DNA from: Elusimicrobiota bacterium
GTDB lineage: Bacteria; Elusimicrobiota; Elusimicrobia; UBA1565; UBA9628
Length of the DNA stretch: 64,000 bases
Assembly (NCBI GenBank): GCA_028868375.1
Contig: JAGWUP010000005.1
Location: 62,001 to 126,000 of the forward strand
Direction: 5' to 3'
The notes under the pieces were generated by a model. The model was not told where the DNA came from. It ran no database searches and saw nothing but the letters and a program-made list of their open reading frames with translations. The translations under genes were made by a program, and so were the position numbers. The stretch's first letter is position 1. Every line of letters starts with the position of its first letter. This document shows, piece by piece, positions 34,591 to 43,379 of the stretch.

Positions 34591-34964
34591 AGGTCTCGGT
34601 GGCGAGCGGGAAGGTGCCGCAAGCGATCGGCCCTTACTCGCAGGCGATCGACGTCGGCGCCCTGGTGTTCGTCTCCGGCCAAATCCCGGCTGGCCCTGAC
34701 GGCGCTTTGGTCGAAGGCGGCATCGCGGCGCAGACCGAGCGCTGCCTCGACAACGTCGAGGCCGTTCTCGAGGCGGCCGGACTGACGCTGGCCGACGTCG
34801 TCAAGACGACGGTTTTCATGGCGGACTTGGCGCAGTTTAAGGCGATGAACGAGGCCTACGCGCGGCGCTTCCCGGCGCCTTATCCCGCGCGCGCCGCCGT
34901 CCAGGTGGCGGCGCTGCCTAAGGGCGCCTCCATCGAGATCGAGGCGATCGCCGTCCGCCGCTGA
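34587..34964 (+). CDS. ridA: RidA-family enamine/imine deaminase
   Basis: The 125-residue protein has the family motifs IGPYSQAI, FVSGQIP, NVEAVLEAAG and the C-terminal PARAAVQVAALPKGASIEIEAIAV, including the catalytic arginine. It hydrolyses reactive 2-aminoacrylate formed by PLP enzymes. It overlaps rho by 4 bp and ends the 28-kb plus-strand run, converging with dapA 8 nt away without a visible terminator. Confidence 0.94.
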   Translation: MKVSVASGKVPQAIGPYSQAIDVGALVFVSGQIPAGPDGALVEGGIAAQTERCLDNVEAVLEAAGLTLADVVKTTVFMADLAQFKAMNEAYARRFPAPYPARAAVQVAALPKGASIEIEAIAVRR

Positions 34965-34972
34965 TTCGCGGG

Positions 34973-35854
34973 TTAGAGCAGCCCGAAGGCCTTCAGCTCC
35001 CGCTTGAGCCCGGCGCGGTGCTCATGGGAGAGCGGCGTCAGCGGCGAGCGCGGCTGCGCGCGGCAGAGGCCCATGAGCTCCAAGGCCGCCTTCACCGGGA
35101 TCGGGTTGGTCTCGACAAACAGCGCCTTGACCAGGGGGAAGAGCTTTAGATGCAGCGCGCGCGCCCGCTTGGCCCTGCCGGACAAAAACGAGGAGCAAAG
35201 CTCGGCCGCCGCGCTAGGCGCGATGTTCGAGACCACGGAGATCGCGCCGCGGGCGCCGACGCTGAGCATGGGCAGGGTCAGGCTGTCGTCTCCGGAGAGG
35301 ACCGTGAAGCCGGAGCGGGCGTTGGCGAGGAGGGAGCTCGCCTGGTCCAGGCTGCCGGAGGCCTCCTTGACGGCCGCGAGGTTCGGGCAATCGGCGGCCA
35401 GGCGGAGGATCGTCGAGGGCTCGACGTTGACGGCCGTCCGTCCCGGGATGTTGTAGAGGACGACCGGCAGGCGGGTGGCGCGGGCCACCGCCCGGAAGTG
35501 CTCGTAGAGCCCTTGTTGGGTCGGCTTGTTGTAGCAGGGGGACAGCAGCAGCAGGGCGTCGGCGCCCAGGCTCTCCGCCTCGCGCGAGAGCTCCAGGGCC
35601 TTCCAGGTGGAGTTGGCGGCGATGCCGGCGATGACCGGCACGCGGCCTTGGGATTGCTCCAGGGTCAGCTCGATGACGCGGCGGTGCTCCTCGCCGGTCA
35701 ATGTCGCGGACTCCCCCGTGGAGCCGCAGGGCACCAGCCCCGCCGTTCCGCCGGCAAGCTGCAGGTCGATCAAGCGGCGCAGGGCCGTCTCGTCGAGCCT
35801 GCCGTTTTTTTGGAACGGCGTAACCAGGGCCGTATAGCAGCCTTGCAGTCTCAT
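34973..35854 (-). CDS. dapA: 4-hydroxy-tetrahydrodipicolinate synthase
   Basis: This 293-residue aldolase condenses pyruvate with aspartate semialdehyde, the first step committed to lysine and diaminopimelate. It shows CGSTGESATLT, Tyr134 in VVLYNIPGRT, and the Schiff-base Lys163 in AAVKEASGS. It is the last gene of a long minus-strand run and overlaps dapF by 4 bp, so both steps of meso-DAP supply are coupled. Confidence 0.96.
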   Translation of the reverse strand: MRLQGCYTALVTPFQKNGRLDETALRRLIDLQLAGGTAGLVPCGSTGESATLTGEEHRRVIELTLEQSQGRVPVIAGIAANSTWKALELSREAESLGADALLLLSPCYNKPTQQGLYEHFRAVARATRLPVVLYNIPGRTAVNVEPSTILRLAADCPNLAAVKEASGSLDQASSLLANARSGFTVLSGDDSLTLPMLSVGARGAISVVSNIAPSAAAELCSSFLSGRAKRARALHLKLFPLVKALFVETNPIPVKAALELMGLCRAQPRSPLTPLSHEHRAGLKRELKAFGLL

Positions 35855-36618
35855 GACGCGATCTCCCCCGTGAAGACGATCTTGGCCGGCCCGGCAAGCC
35901 ACAAGCGGCCCTCCTCGCGCCAAAGCCGGAGAACGCTTGTACGGGCGATCAAGCGCAGCGGGAGATGTGCCCAGCCGAAGGCCTCCGCGGCGGCGCCCGC
36001 GGCCAAGAGGCCGGTGCCGCAGGCCGGGGTTTCCGCCTCCACGCCGCGCTCGTAGGTGCGCACCAGCAGGCCGTTCGAGGCGACCTGGACGAAATCGACG
36101 TTGGCGCCGGCCCGTCCCAGGGCTCGATGCAAGCGCAGGGCGCATCCCGCCTCCTCGACCGGGGCCTTCTCGACGTCGGCCACGCGCGCGACGGCATGGG
36201 GCGCGCCGGAATCCCACAGCGAGATGGGCCAGCGGCGTCCGGCGGCCGAAAGAAGCAGCGGGGCGCGCAGCAGGCGCGGCCGCGGCATGGCGACTGCGGC
36301 TTTTCGAGCGCCCAGCAGGCGGACGCTCAGGCGCCCGCGGTCGGTGAGGAGCTCGAGCGTCTTCGTCCGCGCGTATCCGCGCCGGGCCAGCCAGACGGCG
36401 GCGCAGCGGCAGCCGTTGCCGCAGAAGGCCCTGGAGCCGTCGGCGTTGAAATAGCTCAAGCGGCGGGAGCGGGGCTCTAGCACCAGCAAGCCGTCTGCGC
36501 CGATTCCGTTTCGCCGATCGCAGAGGCGCCTGGCCAGCGCGCCGCCTGCGCGCAGGGGGCCTTCCAGGAGGACGAAGTCGTTGCCGGCGCCGGAGAGCTT
36601 CCAGAAGCGCCGCGTCAT
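35851..36618 (-). CDS. dapF: diaminopimelate epimerase
   Basis: The 255-residue enzyme converts LL-DAP to meso-DAP. It has KLSGAGNDFVLL at the start, the first catalytic cysteine in AFCGNGCRC (Cys66) and the second in ETPACGTGLLA. The start at 36618 is chosen because it begins directly with the family N-terminus and overlaps the upstream TPR gene by 4 bp. Meso-DAP implies a DAP-type peptidoglycan. Confidence 0.95.
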   Translation of the reverse strand: MTRRFWKLSGAGNDFVLLEGPLRAGGALARRLCDRRNGIGADGLLVLEPRSRRLSYFNADGSRAFCGNGCRCAAVWLARRGYARTKTLELLTDRGRLSVRLLGARKAAVAMPRPRLLRAPLLLSAAGRRWPISLWDSGAPHAVARVADVEKAPVEEAGCALRLHRALGRAGANVDFVQVASNGLLVRTYERGVEAETPACGTGLLAAGAAAEAFGWAHLPLRLIARTSVLRLWREEGRLWLAGPAKIVFTGEIAS

Positions 36619-37556
36619 CGCGCTCCCAACAGAGCCAGGAGCTTCTCGGAGGCCGCGGCGACGAAGGAAGAGTCGTCTCCTTCGGAGGCGGCCGCGCTGC
36701 GCAGATCGGCCACCGCAGCCTGATAGCCGTCGCGCTTGAGCTCGACGCGGGCCCTGATCCAATAGGCCAGCGCGGGCGGGTCGGGGGCGGCGAGCAGGGC
36801 CTGCGCCAAGGGGAGAGCCTCGTCGTAGCGCCCTTCCTCAAGTCTCCAGAGGGCGCGGGCCAGCGACAGGTCCCGGCGCCGGGGGAAGCGCTGAGCGGCC
36901 AGGTCCAGGGTGGCGATCGCCTGATCGAGGCGCCCGCTTGCGCGCAATGCGCGGGCCAGGTCCAGCATGCCGTCGGGGTCGCTTGAAAGGGCCAAGGCGC
37001 GCCGGGCGGCCTGCTCGGCCGTTGCGTAGTCCCGTCGATCGAGGGAGACCTCGGAGTACTCGCGCCACACCGCCGGGTTGTCGCCCATCGTCTCCAGTGC
37101 CTTTTGGTAATGCGCGACGCTGAGATCGAGGAAGCCCAGGGAATGGTCGATCTGCGCCAGGCCCAGATGAGCCGCGGCGTTGTTCGGATGGATGGCCAGG
37201 ACTTTCTGGAACAACGGCTCCGCCTGCTCCTCCAGGCCGCTGGTGTGCAGGAGCATGGCCAGTTGAGTGAGGAGATTGATGTCTCGCGGGAAGAGCTTGA
37301 CGCCCAGCTGATAGACCCCCAGCGCCTTGTCGAGCCGCCCCAACCGCTCGTAGGAGAGGCCCAGATAATAATAACCGTCCTGCTGGTCGGCGCCGCGCAG
37401 TTTTTGGAGCAGCCCGTCTCCCAGGGCGCCGACGACTTTCTCGTATCGGCCGGCCTGGAAAAGCTGTCGCGGCCCGTCGATGCTGGCCGCTTCGCCGGAC
37501 AGCCAGCCGGCCCTGGCCGCGGCGCACAGGCAAGCCAGGAGAAAAACCGCCTTCAT
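36615..37556 (-). CDS. secreted TPR-repeat protein
   Basis: This 313-residue protein has a short signal peptide (MKAVFLLACLCAAARA) and about seven tetratricopeptide repeats, for example GYYYLGLSYERLGRLDKALGVYQLG and AHLGLAQIDHSLGFLDLSVAHYQKAL. TPR proteins are protein-binding scaffolds; no enzyme motif is visible. It lies between the patatin gene and dapF with 4-bp overlaps on both sides. A periplasmic or outer-membrane lipoprotein-like assembly role is possible but the sequence gives no partner. Confidence 0.8.
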   Translation of the reverse strand: MKAVFLLACLCAAARAGWLSGEAASIDGPRQLFQAGRYEKVVGALGDGLLQKLRGADQQDGYYYLGLSYERLGRLDKALGVYQLGVKLFPRDINLLTQLAMLLHTSGLEEQAEPLFQKVLAIHPNNAAAHLGLAQIDHSLGFLDLSVAHYQKALETMGDNPAVWREYSEVSLDRRDYATAEQAARRALALSSDPDGMLDLARALRASGRLDQAIATLDLAAQRFPRRRDLSLARALWRLEEGRYDEALPLAQALLAAPDPPALAYWIRARVELKRDGYQAAVADLRSAAASEGDDSSFVAAASEKLLALLGAR

Positions 37557-38518
37557 TGCGCCTCCGGCAGCCAGCCGCGCATCAGTTCCTTCATCGAGAA
37601 CAGGATCAGGTTTTCCTGGGCCTTGGGGGCGGCGCGCGTGGCGGCGATGACGCCCTTCCTGATCGCCTCCGGAATCCGATTGGCCTCCATCGAGCCGATG
37701 TCCCCGACCGGAGGCTCGATGACGAAGTTGGCTTGCTTGCGCTGCTCGCGCGAGAGCAGCGAGCCGCGGATGTCGATGACCTGCTCGAGGCTTTGCAGCA
37801 CGCTGGTCGGCCTGGCGTGGGTGTAGTCGGCCTCGGCGACGGAGGCCAGCACCCAATCGGCCTTCAGCAGGCGCGCCGCGTCGACGGGGATGTAATCGAC
37901 CACTCCCCCGTCGACAAGGTAGCGGTGGCGGTACTCCACCGGCTGGAAGACGCCGGGGAGGTTCATGCTGGCGCGCACGGCCAGCCCGACGTCGCCCTCG
38001 CGAAAAACGATGGCCTCGCCCGTGTAGAGGTCCATCGCCACGCAGGCGAAGCGGCGCGGCAAATCCTCGAAGCGCTTGTCGCCCAACTGCTCGTGGATGA
38101 AGCGCTCGGTGGGGGCGGAGGAGAGCAGCTTGTCGGCCAAGAGCAGGCGAATGAGGCTTAAGGCGTCGAGATTGCTGCCGGAGCCGACGTGCAGCTTCAA
38201 GGCTTCCTGCCAGATTTTGGAGATGGGCAGGCCGCCGGCGTAGAGGGAGCCAAGGACCGCTCCCATCGAGGTTCCCGTGACGACGTCGAAACGGAAGCCG
38301 GCGTTCTCCAGGGCGTAGATGACGCCGACGTGGGTCGTGGCCCGCAGCGAGCCCGCCGACAGGACGAGGCCCAGCTTCGGGCGCTCCGTATTGGGCAGGG
38401 CGTTGAAGGAACGCCAAAGATCGTCGCGCAGCAGGGCGTTCTGGCTCATCGGCGCCGCGAGCGCCGCCGCCAGGCCCAGGGACAGCAGGGCGCGCAGCGC
38501 CGAGGCGGCGAGGGTCAC
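37553..38518 (-). CDS. exported patatin-like phospholipase
   Basis: The 321-residue protein has a signal peptide (to about residue 22) and a patatin domain. The nucleophile serine is in GTSMG and the aspartate of the dyad in VDGGVVDYIPV. The oxyanion loop reads SAGSLRATTHVG rather than the usual GGGxRG, so it is somewhat divergent. It should hydrolyse acyl esters of lipids in the periplasm. Neighbours are an outer membrane factor and a TPR protein, both overlapping it by 4 bp. Confidence 0.85.
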   Translation of the reverse strand: MTLAASALRALLSLGLAAALAAPMSQNALLRDDLWRSFNALPNTERPKLGLVLSAGSLRATTHVGVIYALENAGFRFDVVTGTSMGAVLGSLYAGGLPISKIWQEALKLHVGSGSNLDALSLIRLLLADKLLSSAPTERFIHEQLGDKRFEDLPRRFACVAMDLYTGEAIVFREGDVGLAVRASMNLPGVFQPVEYRHRYLVDGGVVDYIPVDAARLLKADWVLASVAEADYTHARPTSVLQSLEQVIDIRGSLLSREQRKQANFVIEPPVGDIGSMEANRIPEAIRKGVIAATRAAPKAQENLILFSMKELMRGWLPEAQ

Positions 38519-39801
38519 GGCGTCAGCGAACGGCCCACCGCGCGCTCGAGCCGGGCCAGCGCGATGATATGCTGGGTCACCGCCGACAGATAGTCGAGCT
38601 TCAGGTCCAGCACGCCGCCCAGGCCGCGCAGGCGTTCCAGCGCCGAGCCGCCCTGCTTTCCGGCCTCGTCGTAAAGTCCCTGGACTTGCTTGTAGCGGGA
38701 TTCGCGCAGCGGCTCTTCCGTCTGCCAGTACATCAGGTCCTCGTAGGCGCGGCGCACCTCCAGGCGGACGTGGTCCTGTAGCTCGGCGCGCTTGAGCTGC
38801 CCCTGCCGCTGCTCCGCGCGCTTCTGCCGCAATTGAGTGAAATAGTCGTAGGCGAAGGGGATGCGCATGCCGATCGATATGTCCCAGTTGTTGTCGAGCA
38901 GCGGGAAGCCTTCCCGGGTCACCTCGTAGTCGCCGGCGGCGAAGACCGTCGGGATGCGGCGGGCGGCGGCGAGATTGACGGAGATGGCGTCCATCTGCGC
39001 CCTGTAGGTCTCCGATTGCAGCTCCGGCCGCAGCTCCATGGCCCAGAGGACTAATTTGTCCAGGTCGGGATGGACGATCTTGGCTTGAAGCGAGCCCGAG
39101 ATGGAGAAGGCCGTGTCTAGCTCGACGTTGATGCCTTTAAGGAAAGCCAGGCGGGCCAGATCGAGCTTGTGGGCGGCCGACGATGCCTTGGCTTGGGACT
39201 CTGCCAGCAACGCCGCGGCCTCGACCCGCTCCCAGGGCTTCAGGCGCGCGGAGCCGACAAGCTGCTCGGCGGCGCCCTGATACTGGGCGGTGGCGTCCAC
39301 GCGCTCTTGGGCCAGCAGCAGCTTGTAGAATATCTCCTGCACGGACAGCCTTAAGTCGAGCTTGACCGACTCCAGGGCGGTGTTGGCCTGCTGGTCCGCC
39401 GCCTTCGCCAATCGCAGGGTGTTGAGGGTGCGCCCGCCCTCGAAGAGGGACAGGTTCATGTAGCCACGCCCGGAGTAGAGGTTGCCCGTCGTGCTCCCGT
39501 ACGGGTTGGGCGCCTGCGGGAACAGCAGAATGTTGCGAAAATCCGGGGACAAGGAGAAGGGGTAGCGGGCGTCGTACTTGGTGGCGCTGGCCTGCACCCC
39601 GATCTCCGGCAGAAACAGGAACCTGGCCTCCTGCACCCTCTGCTGCGCGATGATCTTGTCCTGCTCCGCCGACAGGACGCTCGGATCGTTGAGCAGCGCC
39701 AAGCGCTGGGAGTCCTCGAGGGTGAAGGTCTTGTCGGCTCGGGCGGGCGGAGAGAAGGCCAGCAGCGGGGCGGCCAGGACGAGCAGGAGGCTGGCTAACA
39801 T
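38515..39801 (-). CDS. outer membrane efflux (TolC/OEP-type) protein
   Basis: The 428-residue protein has a signal peptide (ending near SPPARA), then an OEP start (TLEDSQRLALLNDPSVLSAEQDKIIAQQ) and long coiled-coil helices. Two Ala-rich repeats and a short beta region with IGMRIPFAYDYFTQLRQKRAEQ fit the family. No adaptor or pump gene is adjacent; the next genes are a patatin and a HAMP membrane protein. It is clearly different in sequence from the first outer membrane factor at 1165-2487. Confidence 0.8.
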   Translation of the reverse strand: MLASLLLVLAAPLLAFSPPARADKTFTLEDSQRLALLNDPSVLSAEQDKIIAQQRVQEARFLFLPEIGVQASATKYDARYPFSLSPDFRNILLFPQAPNPYGSTTGNLYSGRGYMNLSLFEGGRTLNTLRLAKAADQQANTALESVKLDLRLSVQEIFYKLLLAQERVDATAQYQGAAEQLVGSARLKPWERVEAAALLAESQAKASSAAHKLDLARLAFLKGINVELDTAFSISGSLQAKIVHPDLDKLVLWAMELRPELQSETYRAQMDAISVNLAAARRIPTVFAAGDYEVTREGFPLLDNNWDISIGMRIPFAYDYFTQLRQKRAEQRQGQLKRAELQDHVRLEVRRAYEDLMYWQTEEPLRESRYKQVQGLYDEAGKQGGSALERLRGLGGVLDLKLDYLSAVTQHIIALARLERAVGRSLTP

Positions 39802-39804
39802 CAG

Positions 39805-40371
39805 CTAGACCTGGAAGGAGCGCGTCAAGTGCTCGACCTCTAGCTTGATGCCGGCCAATTCCTCGCGAAGCGCGGCGGAATCGCCCCCTTCGGGAAGCTT
39901 GCGCGAGACCGCCTCCAGCCGCTCGCCGACGCGTTGGGCCAAGTTGCGGTCCTTCTGGACCAGAGCCTGCAGGCTGGCCAGCATGCCGTTGAACTCCTCC
40001 TGCAGCTCGGTCAACTCGTCGCCGGAGCGCAGGCTGACGCGATGGGTGAGGTCTCCAGAGGAGACGATCTGGGCGCTCTTCTCGAAGCGGTAGATCGGGC
40101 CTGCGAAGCGGTGGGAGACGTAGAGCGAGATCAGCAGCATCAAGACGAGGTAGAGGGACAGCTTGAGCAGGATGATGCCGTTGAACTGCGACACCGCCGA
40201 GGCCAGGGCGGGATTCTCCGAGAGGAGCATGCGGGCCATCGTGAAATAGAGGTCGAAGCCGACGATGGCGGAGGCCAGGAGCACGCTGAAGAACACCATC
40301 CCGATGTACTTGAGCTGCAGGGCCTTCTTGACCAGGATGGTGCGGCGCTGGAGCTTCTGGGTCTGAGCCAT
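39805..40371 (-). CDS. HAMP-domain membrane protein without output domain
   Basis: This 188-residue protein has two transmembrane helices (about 22-46 and 66-88) around a short periplasmic loop, then a HAMP domain (RFAGPIYRFEKSAQIVSSGDLTHRVSLRSGDELTELQEEFNGML) and a terminal coiled coil. There is no kinase, methyl-accepting or cyclase domain. It could pass a membrane signal to a separate partner. It lies 3 nt from the outer membrane factor gene and 2 nt from the phosphofructokinase gene. Confidence 0.82.
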   Translation of the reverse strand: MAQTQKLQRRTILVKKALQLKYIGMVFFSVLLASAIVGFDLYFTMARMLLSENPALASAVSQFNGIILLKLSLYLVLMLLISLYVSHRFAGPIYRFEKSAQIVSSGDLTHRVSLRSGDELTELQEEFNGMLASLQALVQKDRNLAQRVGERLEAVSRKLPEGGDSAALREELAGIKLEVEHLTRSFQV

Positions 40372-40373
40372 CG

Positions 40374-41408
40374 CTAGCGCGCCGCCGTCAGGGTGTCCAT
40401 GATCGAAAACCAGGCCGGCGGCACGGTCTTGAGCTTGGCGGTGGCCTCCTCCAAGGAGACGGCGACGACCTCGTTGCCGCGCAGAGCCACCATCCGGCCG
40501 AAGGATCCCGCCTCGACCAGCTCGGCGGCCTTCAGGCCGACCCGGGTGCCGAGGATGCGGTCGAAGAGCGTGGGAGGGCCGCCCCGCTGGATGTGCCCGA
40601 TGGCGGCGTGCCGGGTCTCTATGCCGGTGCTCTTCTCGATGAGCTTGGCGAGCTTCTCGCCGACGCCGCGCTCCTTGAGGATCATGTGCCCGAACTCGTC
40701 GAGCTTCTCGGCCCCCGCCTCGCCCATGTCGACCGCCTCGGAGCAGACGATGAGGGCGACCTTCTTGCGGGCGTGGGCGGCCTTGACCTTGGCGGCCAGG
40801 TCGGCGGCGTCCACGGGGCGCTCCGGTATGCAGATGTAGTCGGCGCCCGCCGCGATGCCGGTGAAAAGGGAGACCCAGCCGGCGTGGCGGCCCATGACCT
40901 CCAGGACCATCGCCCTGCGGTGGCTGCGCCCGGTGTCGATCAAGCGCTCGGCGGCCTCGACGGCGATCGTCACGGAGGTGTCGAAGCCGAAGGTGTAGTC
41001 GGTGGCGGAAAGATCGTTGTCCATCGTCTTCGGCACCCCGACCACGTTGAGGCCGTGTTCCTTATATAGGCGCGCCGCCACCCCCAGGGTGTCCTCGCCG
41101 CCCATCGCCACCAGGGCGTGCAGGCCCAGGCTCTTGAAGGTGGCCAGGACCGCCGGGACGCCGCCGTCCTTCTTGTAGGGGTTCGTGCGGGAGGTGCCGA
41201 GAATCGTCCCGCCCTGCCGGACGATCTCCTCGACGCGGGAGCGATTCAAAGGCATATGCGCGCCGTCGATCGCACCCTTCCAGCCCTCCTGGAGCCCTAG
41301 GCAATCGTAGCCCAGCTGCTCGGCTCGCAGCACGACCCCGCGGATGGCGGGGTTGAGGCCGGGGCAGTCCCCGCCGCCGGTCAGGATGGCGATCCGCTTG
41401 GCGGGCAT
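40374..41408 (-). CDS. 6-phosphofructokinase, pyrophosphate-type signature
   Basis: The 344-residue enzyme has the PFK fold: ILTGGGDCPGLN, GTSRTNP, PKTMDND (catalytic Asp130), MGRHAGW and GHIQRGG. Two residues decide the phosphoryl donor in this family. Here GGEDT places Asp106 where ATP enzymes have Gly, and PKTMDND places Lys127 where ATP enzymes have Gly. Both are marks of pyrophosphate-dependent PFKs of the actinomycete type (EC 2.7.1.90), which are reversible. It is next to an aldolase gene, so the two form a sugar-phosphate cleavage pair. Confidence 0.9.
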   Translation of the reverse strand: MPAKRIAILTGGGDCPGLNPAIRGVVLRAEQLGYDCLGLQEGWKGAIDGAHMPLNRSRVEEIVRQGGTILGTSRTNPYKKDGGVPAVLATFKSLGLHALVAMGGEDTLGVAARLYKEHGLNVVGVPKTMDNDLSATDYTFGFDTSVTIAVEAAERLIDTGRSHRRAMVLEVMGRHAGWVSLFTGIAAGADYICIPERPVDAADLAAKVKAAHARKKVALIVCSEAVDMGEAGAEKLDEFGHMILKERGVGEKLAKLIEKSTGIETRHAAIGHIQRGGPPTLFDRILGTRVGLKAAELVEAGSFGRMVALRGNEVVAVSLEEATAKLKTVPPAWFSIMDTLTAAR

Positions 41409-41411
41409 GCC

Positions 41412-42494
41412 TCAGTAGTCGCCCTTGACGGGAGCGCCCTCGGCCTTCGGCTTGGCTCCGTCCAGATACCAGTGGGGATCGACGGCGGCCGCCAGCGTCT
41501 CCGGGGTCAGTTCGTAGCGCTTCGTCCAGGGCTGGGCATGGCCGTTGACGACGGCGTTGAGGGCCTTCATCCGCTCCACGCCCTTGCCCGCCAAGAAGGC
41601 CTTCTTGGCCGCCGCGCCGCTCTGCTCGAACCACTCGTTGAAGATCGCGCGCCCGGCCATGTAGCCGGCGCAGCCGGCCGACATCGCCAGCTCCACCTGC
41701 TTGATGAAGAAGTCGAATTTCTCGCCGGCCGACAGCAGGACCCAGGGGCGGATCGCCGCCTCGTTGAGCTTGCCCAGGTTGTCCTGGAGCTGTTGAGTCG
41801 AGTCCGCCCGGATGTCTCCCGGAAACTCCAGCTTCAGGATGTCGGTGTGGGGGCCGATCAGCTTGGTGGCTTCCAGGATATTCTTGACCTTGCGCGCCTT
41901 GAAGCTCGGCGAGGACTTGTCCTCGCCCTTGCGCGGGAAGCTCAGCTCCTCGGTCATCAGCAGGATGTCGTTGGCGCGGCATTCCTTGGAAAGCCTTTGC
42001 ACGAAGCCGATCTGGGCCTTGACGTTGTCCTTGTTCTCGGTGTCGAGGTAGACCAGAAGCTTGACGGCCGAGGCGCCCATCCTCTTGATTTTCTCCACGC
42101 TCCAGCCCGGCTCGTACTCGGACGGCAGGCCGGCGTCCCGCGAGGCCTCCGAGCGCACGATGAGGCCCACTCCGCGCGGCAAGGCGAAGCTGTTGACCGC
42201 CTGCCTGGCGCCGAAGTTGACGTCCAGCAGGACCGCCGAGGCGTGAGCGGCCAGGGCGCGGACCATCACCAGCTTGGCGTCGCGGATGTCCTCGTAGGCC
42301 GGCTCCTTGGGCGCTCCGGCGTTTTGCGCCGCGGCGCGAAGGGCCTTCTTGAACGAATTGGATTGGTCGAGGGCGAAGACCTTGAAGCGATTGTTCTCGT
42401 CGGTGATCTGGCGCAGCCCCATCAACTTGCCCGGCGTCAGATGCAGGAAATGGTCCTTGAGGGACGTGCCCGGAGCGACGGCGGTGGCGGTCAT
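41412..42494 (-). CDS. LacD-type tagatose/fructose bisphosphate aldolase
   Basis: This 360-residue protein resembles tagatose-1,6-bisphosphate aldolases: an early KLMGLRQITDENNRFKVFALDQSNSFKK, ASAVLLDVNFG, SAVKLLVYLDTEN with the likely Schiff-base lysine, and LKLEFPGDI. It cleaves a ketose bisphosphate to DHAP and glyceraldehyde 3-phosphate. With the phosphofructokinase gene 3 nt downstream it probably serves general glycolysis or gluconeogenesis; substrate preference (tagatose or fructose) is not fixed by the sequence. AGGAGGAG 4-5 nt before the ATG is a strong ribosome binding site. Confidence 0.8.
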   Translation of the reverse strand: MTATAVAPGTSLKDHFLHLTPGKLMGLRQITDENNRFKVFALDQSNSFKKALRAAAQNAGAPKEPAYEDIRDAKLVMVRALAAHASAVLLDVNFGARQAVNSFALPRGVGLIVRSEASRDAGLPSEYEPGWSVEKIKRMGASAVKLLVYLDTENKDNVKAQIGFVQRLSKECRANDILLMTEELSFPRKGEDKSSPSFKARKVKNILEATKLIGPHTDILKLEFPGDIRADSTQQLQDNLGKLNEAAIRPWVLLSAGEKFDFFIKQVELAMSAGCAGYMAGRAIFNEWFEQSGAAAKKAFLAGKGVERMKALNAVVNGHAQPWTKRYELTPETLAAAVDPHWYLDGAKPKAEGAPVKGDY

Positions 42495-42521
42495 GGACTC
42501 CTCCTAAGATGCGGCTCGATT

Positions 42522-43343
42522 CTAGAAATTGGCGCTATAACGCAGTTGGACGACGCGCTCGGGGCCGCGAAGATCCCCGTTCGAGAATCTCCCGCCCTGA
42601 CCGATGGCGCGCACGGCGAAATCGACGGCGAAGTGGGGCGACAGGAAGCCCCGGATCCCGGCGTTGAAGCGGCTGTCCCCAAAATTATTGATGTTGTCCC
42701 ATTCCGCCAGCAGCTCCACCTTGTCGGCGATGTCGAAGCTCAAGGGCAGCGCGCCGAAGAAGGCGTTGGTGTCGAAATCGGAGATGTTGATGGAGGGGTG
42801 GATCATCAGGCCCGGCACGCCCAGCTCCTCGGAGGCCACGACGAAGAAGCCGCGCTGGCGGTTGTTGTAGCGGTGGTCTAAGTTCGAGTAGTCGTAGCCC
42901 TGGCCGTCGAAGCCCGCGGCCAGGGAGGGCAGCCAGTCCTGCCCGTCGAAGAAGCGGTACTTGACCTGCACGTCGGGGGCGCGCAGCCGGACCGTGCGGT
43001 CGTTGCCGATCAAGCCGTCCATGGTCAGGGAGGCGCCGATGTTCAGGCCTTGAAACACCCCGAAGTCGACGTACTCGAGCAACCCTCCGTGAGCGAAGAA
43101 GCGGCTGCGCGAGGAGTAGCCGCCGTAGTCGAGGACCGCCGTCGTGGGGGCGTCGATGACGTCGGTATCCGGGGCCAGCAGGTCCACGTCGTCGGCGGAG
43201 GAGGAAGCGGGGACCTTCTTCGGCCGGATCCTGACCGCGGCCGGCTGCGGCTCCGTCTGCGGCGCCAAAGACGGCGGATCGGCCGCCAGGGCGGGGGCCG
43301 CCGTCAAGACGGCGGCGAGCAGCAGGGTCAACGGACGTCGCAC
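42522..43343 (-). CDS. predicted outer membrane beta-barrel protein (porin-like)
   Basis: The 273-residue product begins at a GTG, with a signal peptide ending near ALAA, a Pro/Lys-rich linker, and then alternating hydrophobic beta strands (LEYVDFGVFQGLNIGASLTMDGLIG, FVVASEELGVPGLMIHPSINISDF). The C-terminus is VVQLRYSANF; a terminal aromatic residue is the usual signal for outer membrane barrel insertion. It resembles the YjbH-like or generic porin group but no specific family is claimed. It lies 13 nt behind the receiver gene. Confidence 0.6.
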   Translation of the reverse strand: MRRPLTLLLAAVLTAAPALAADPPSLAPQTEPQPAAVRIRPKKVPASSSADDVDLLAPDTDVIDAPTTAVLDYGGYSSRSRFFAHGGLLEYVDFGVFQGLNIGASLTMDGLIGNDRTVRLRAPDVQVKYRFFDGQDWLPSLAAGFDGQGYDYSNLDHRYNNRQRGFFVVASEELGVPGLMIHPSINISDFDTNAFFGALPLSFDIADKVELLAEWDNINNFGDSRFNAGIRGFLSPHFAVDFAVRAIGQGGRFSNGDLRGPERVVQLRYSANF

Positions 43344-43349
43344 GCCTGG

Positions 43350-43379
43350 ATTCTATTTATTTGGGCGGGGTCTTCGCAA
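43350..43379 (-). promoter_or_regulatory. possible internal promoter before the porin-like gene
   Basis: On the minus strand TTGCGA (43374-43379) and TAGAAT (43350-43355) are 18 bp apart. The -10 box ends 6 nt before the GTG start at 43343, which would make a leaderless transcript. The -35 lies in the end of the receiver gene. Confidence 0.4.

Noticed and set aside
34973-36841. One long frame covering dapA and upstream sequence
   Set aside because: Only the part from 35854 is dapA; the N-terminal part is out-of-frame dapF and TPR sequence. It is not a fusion protein.
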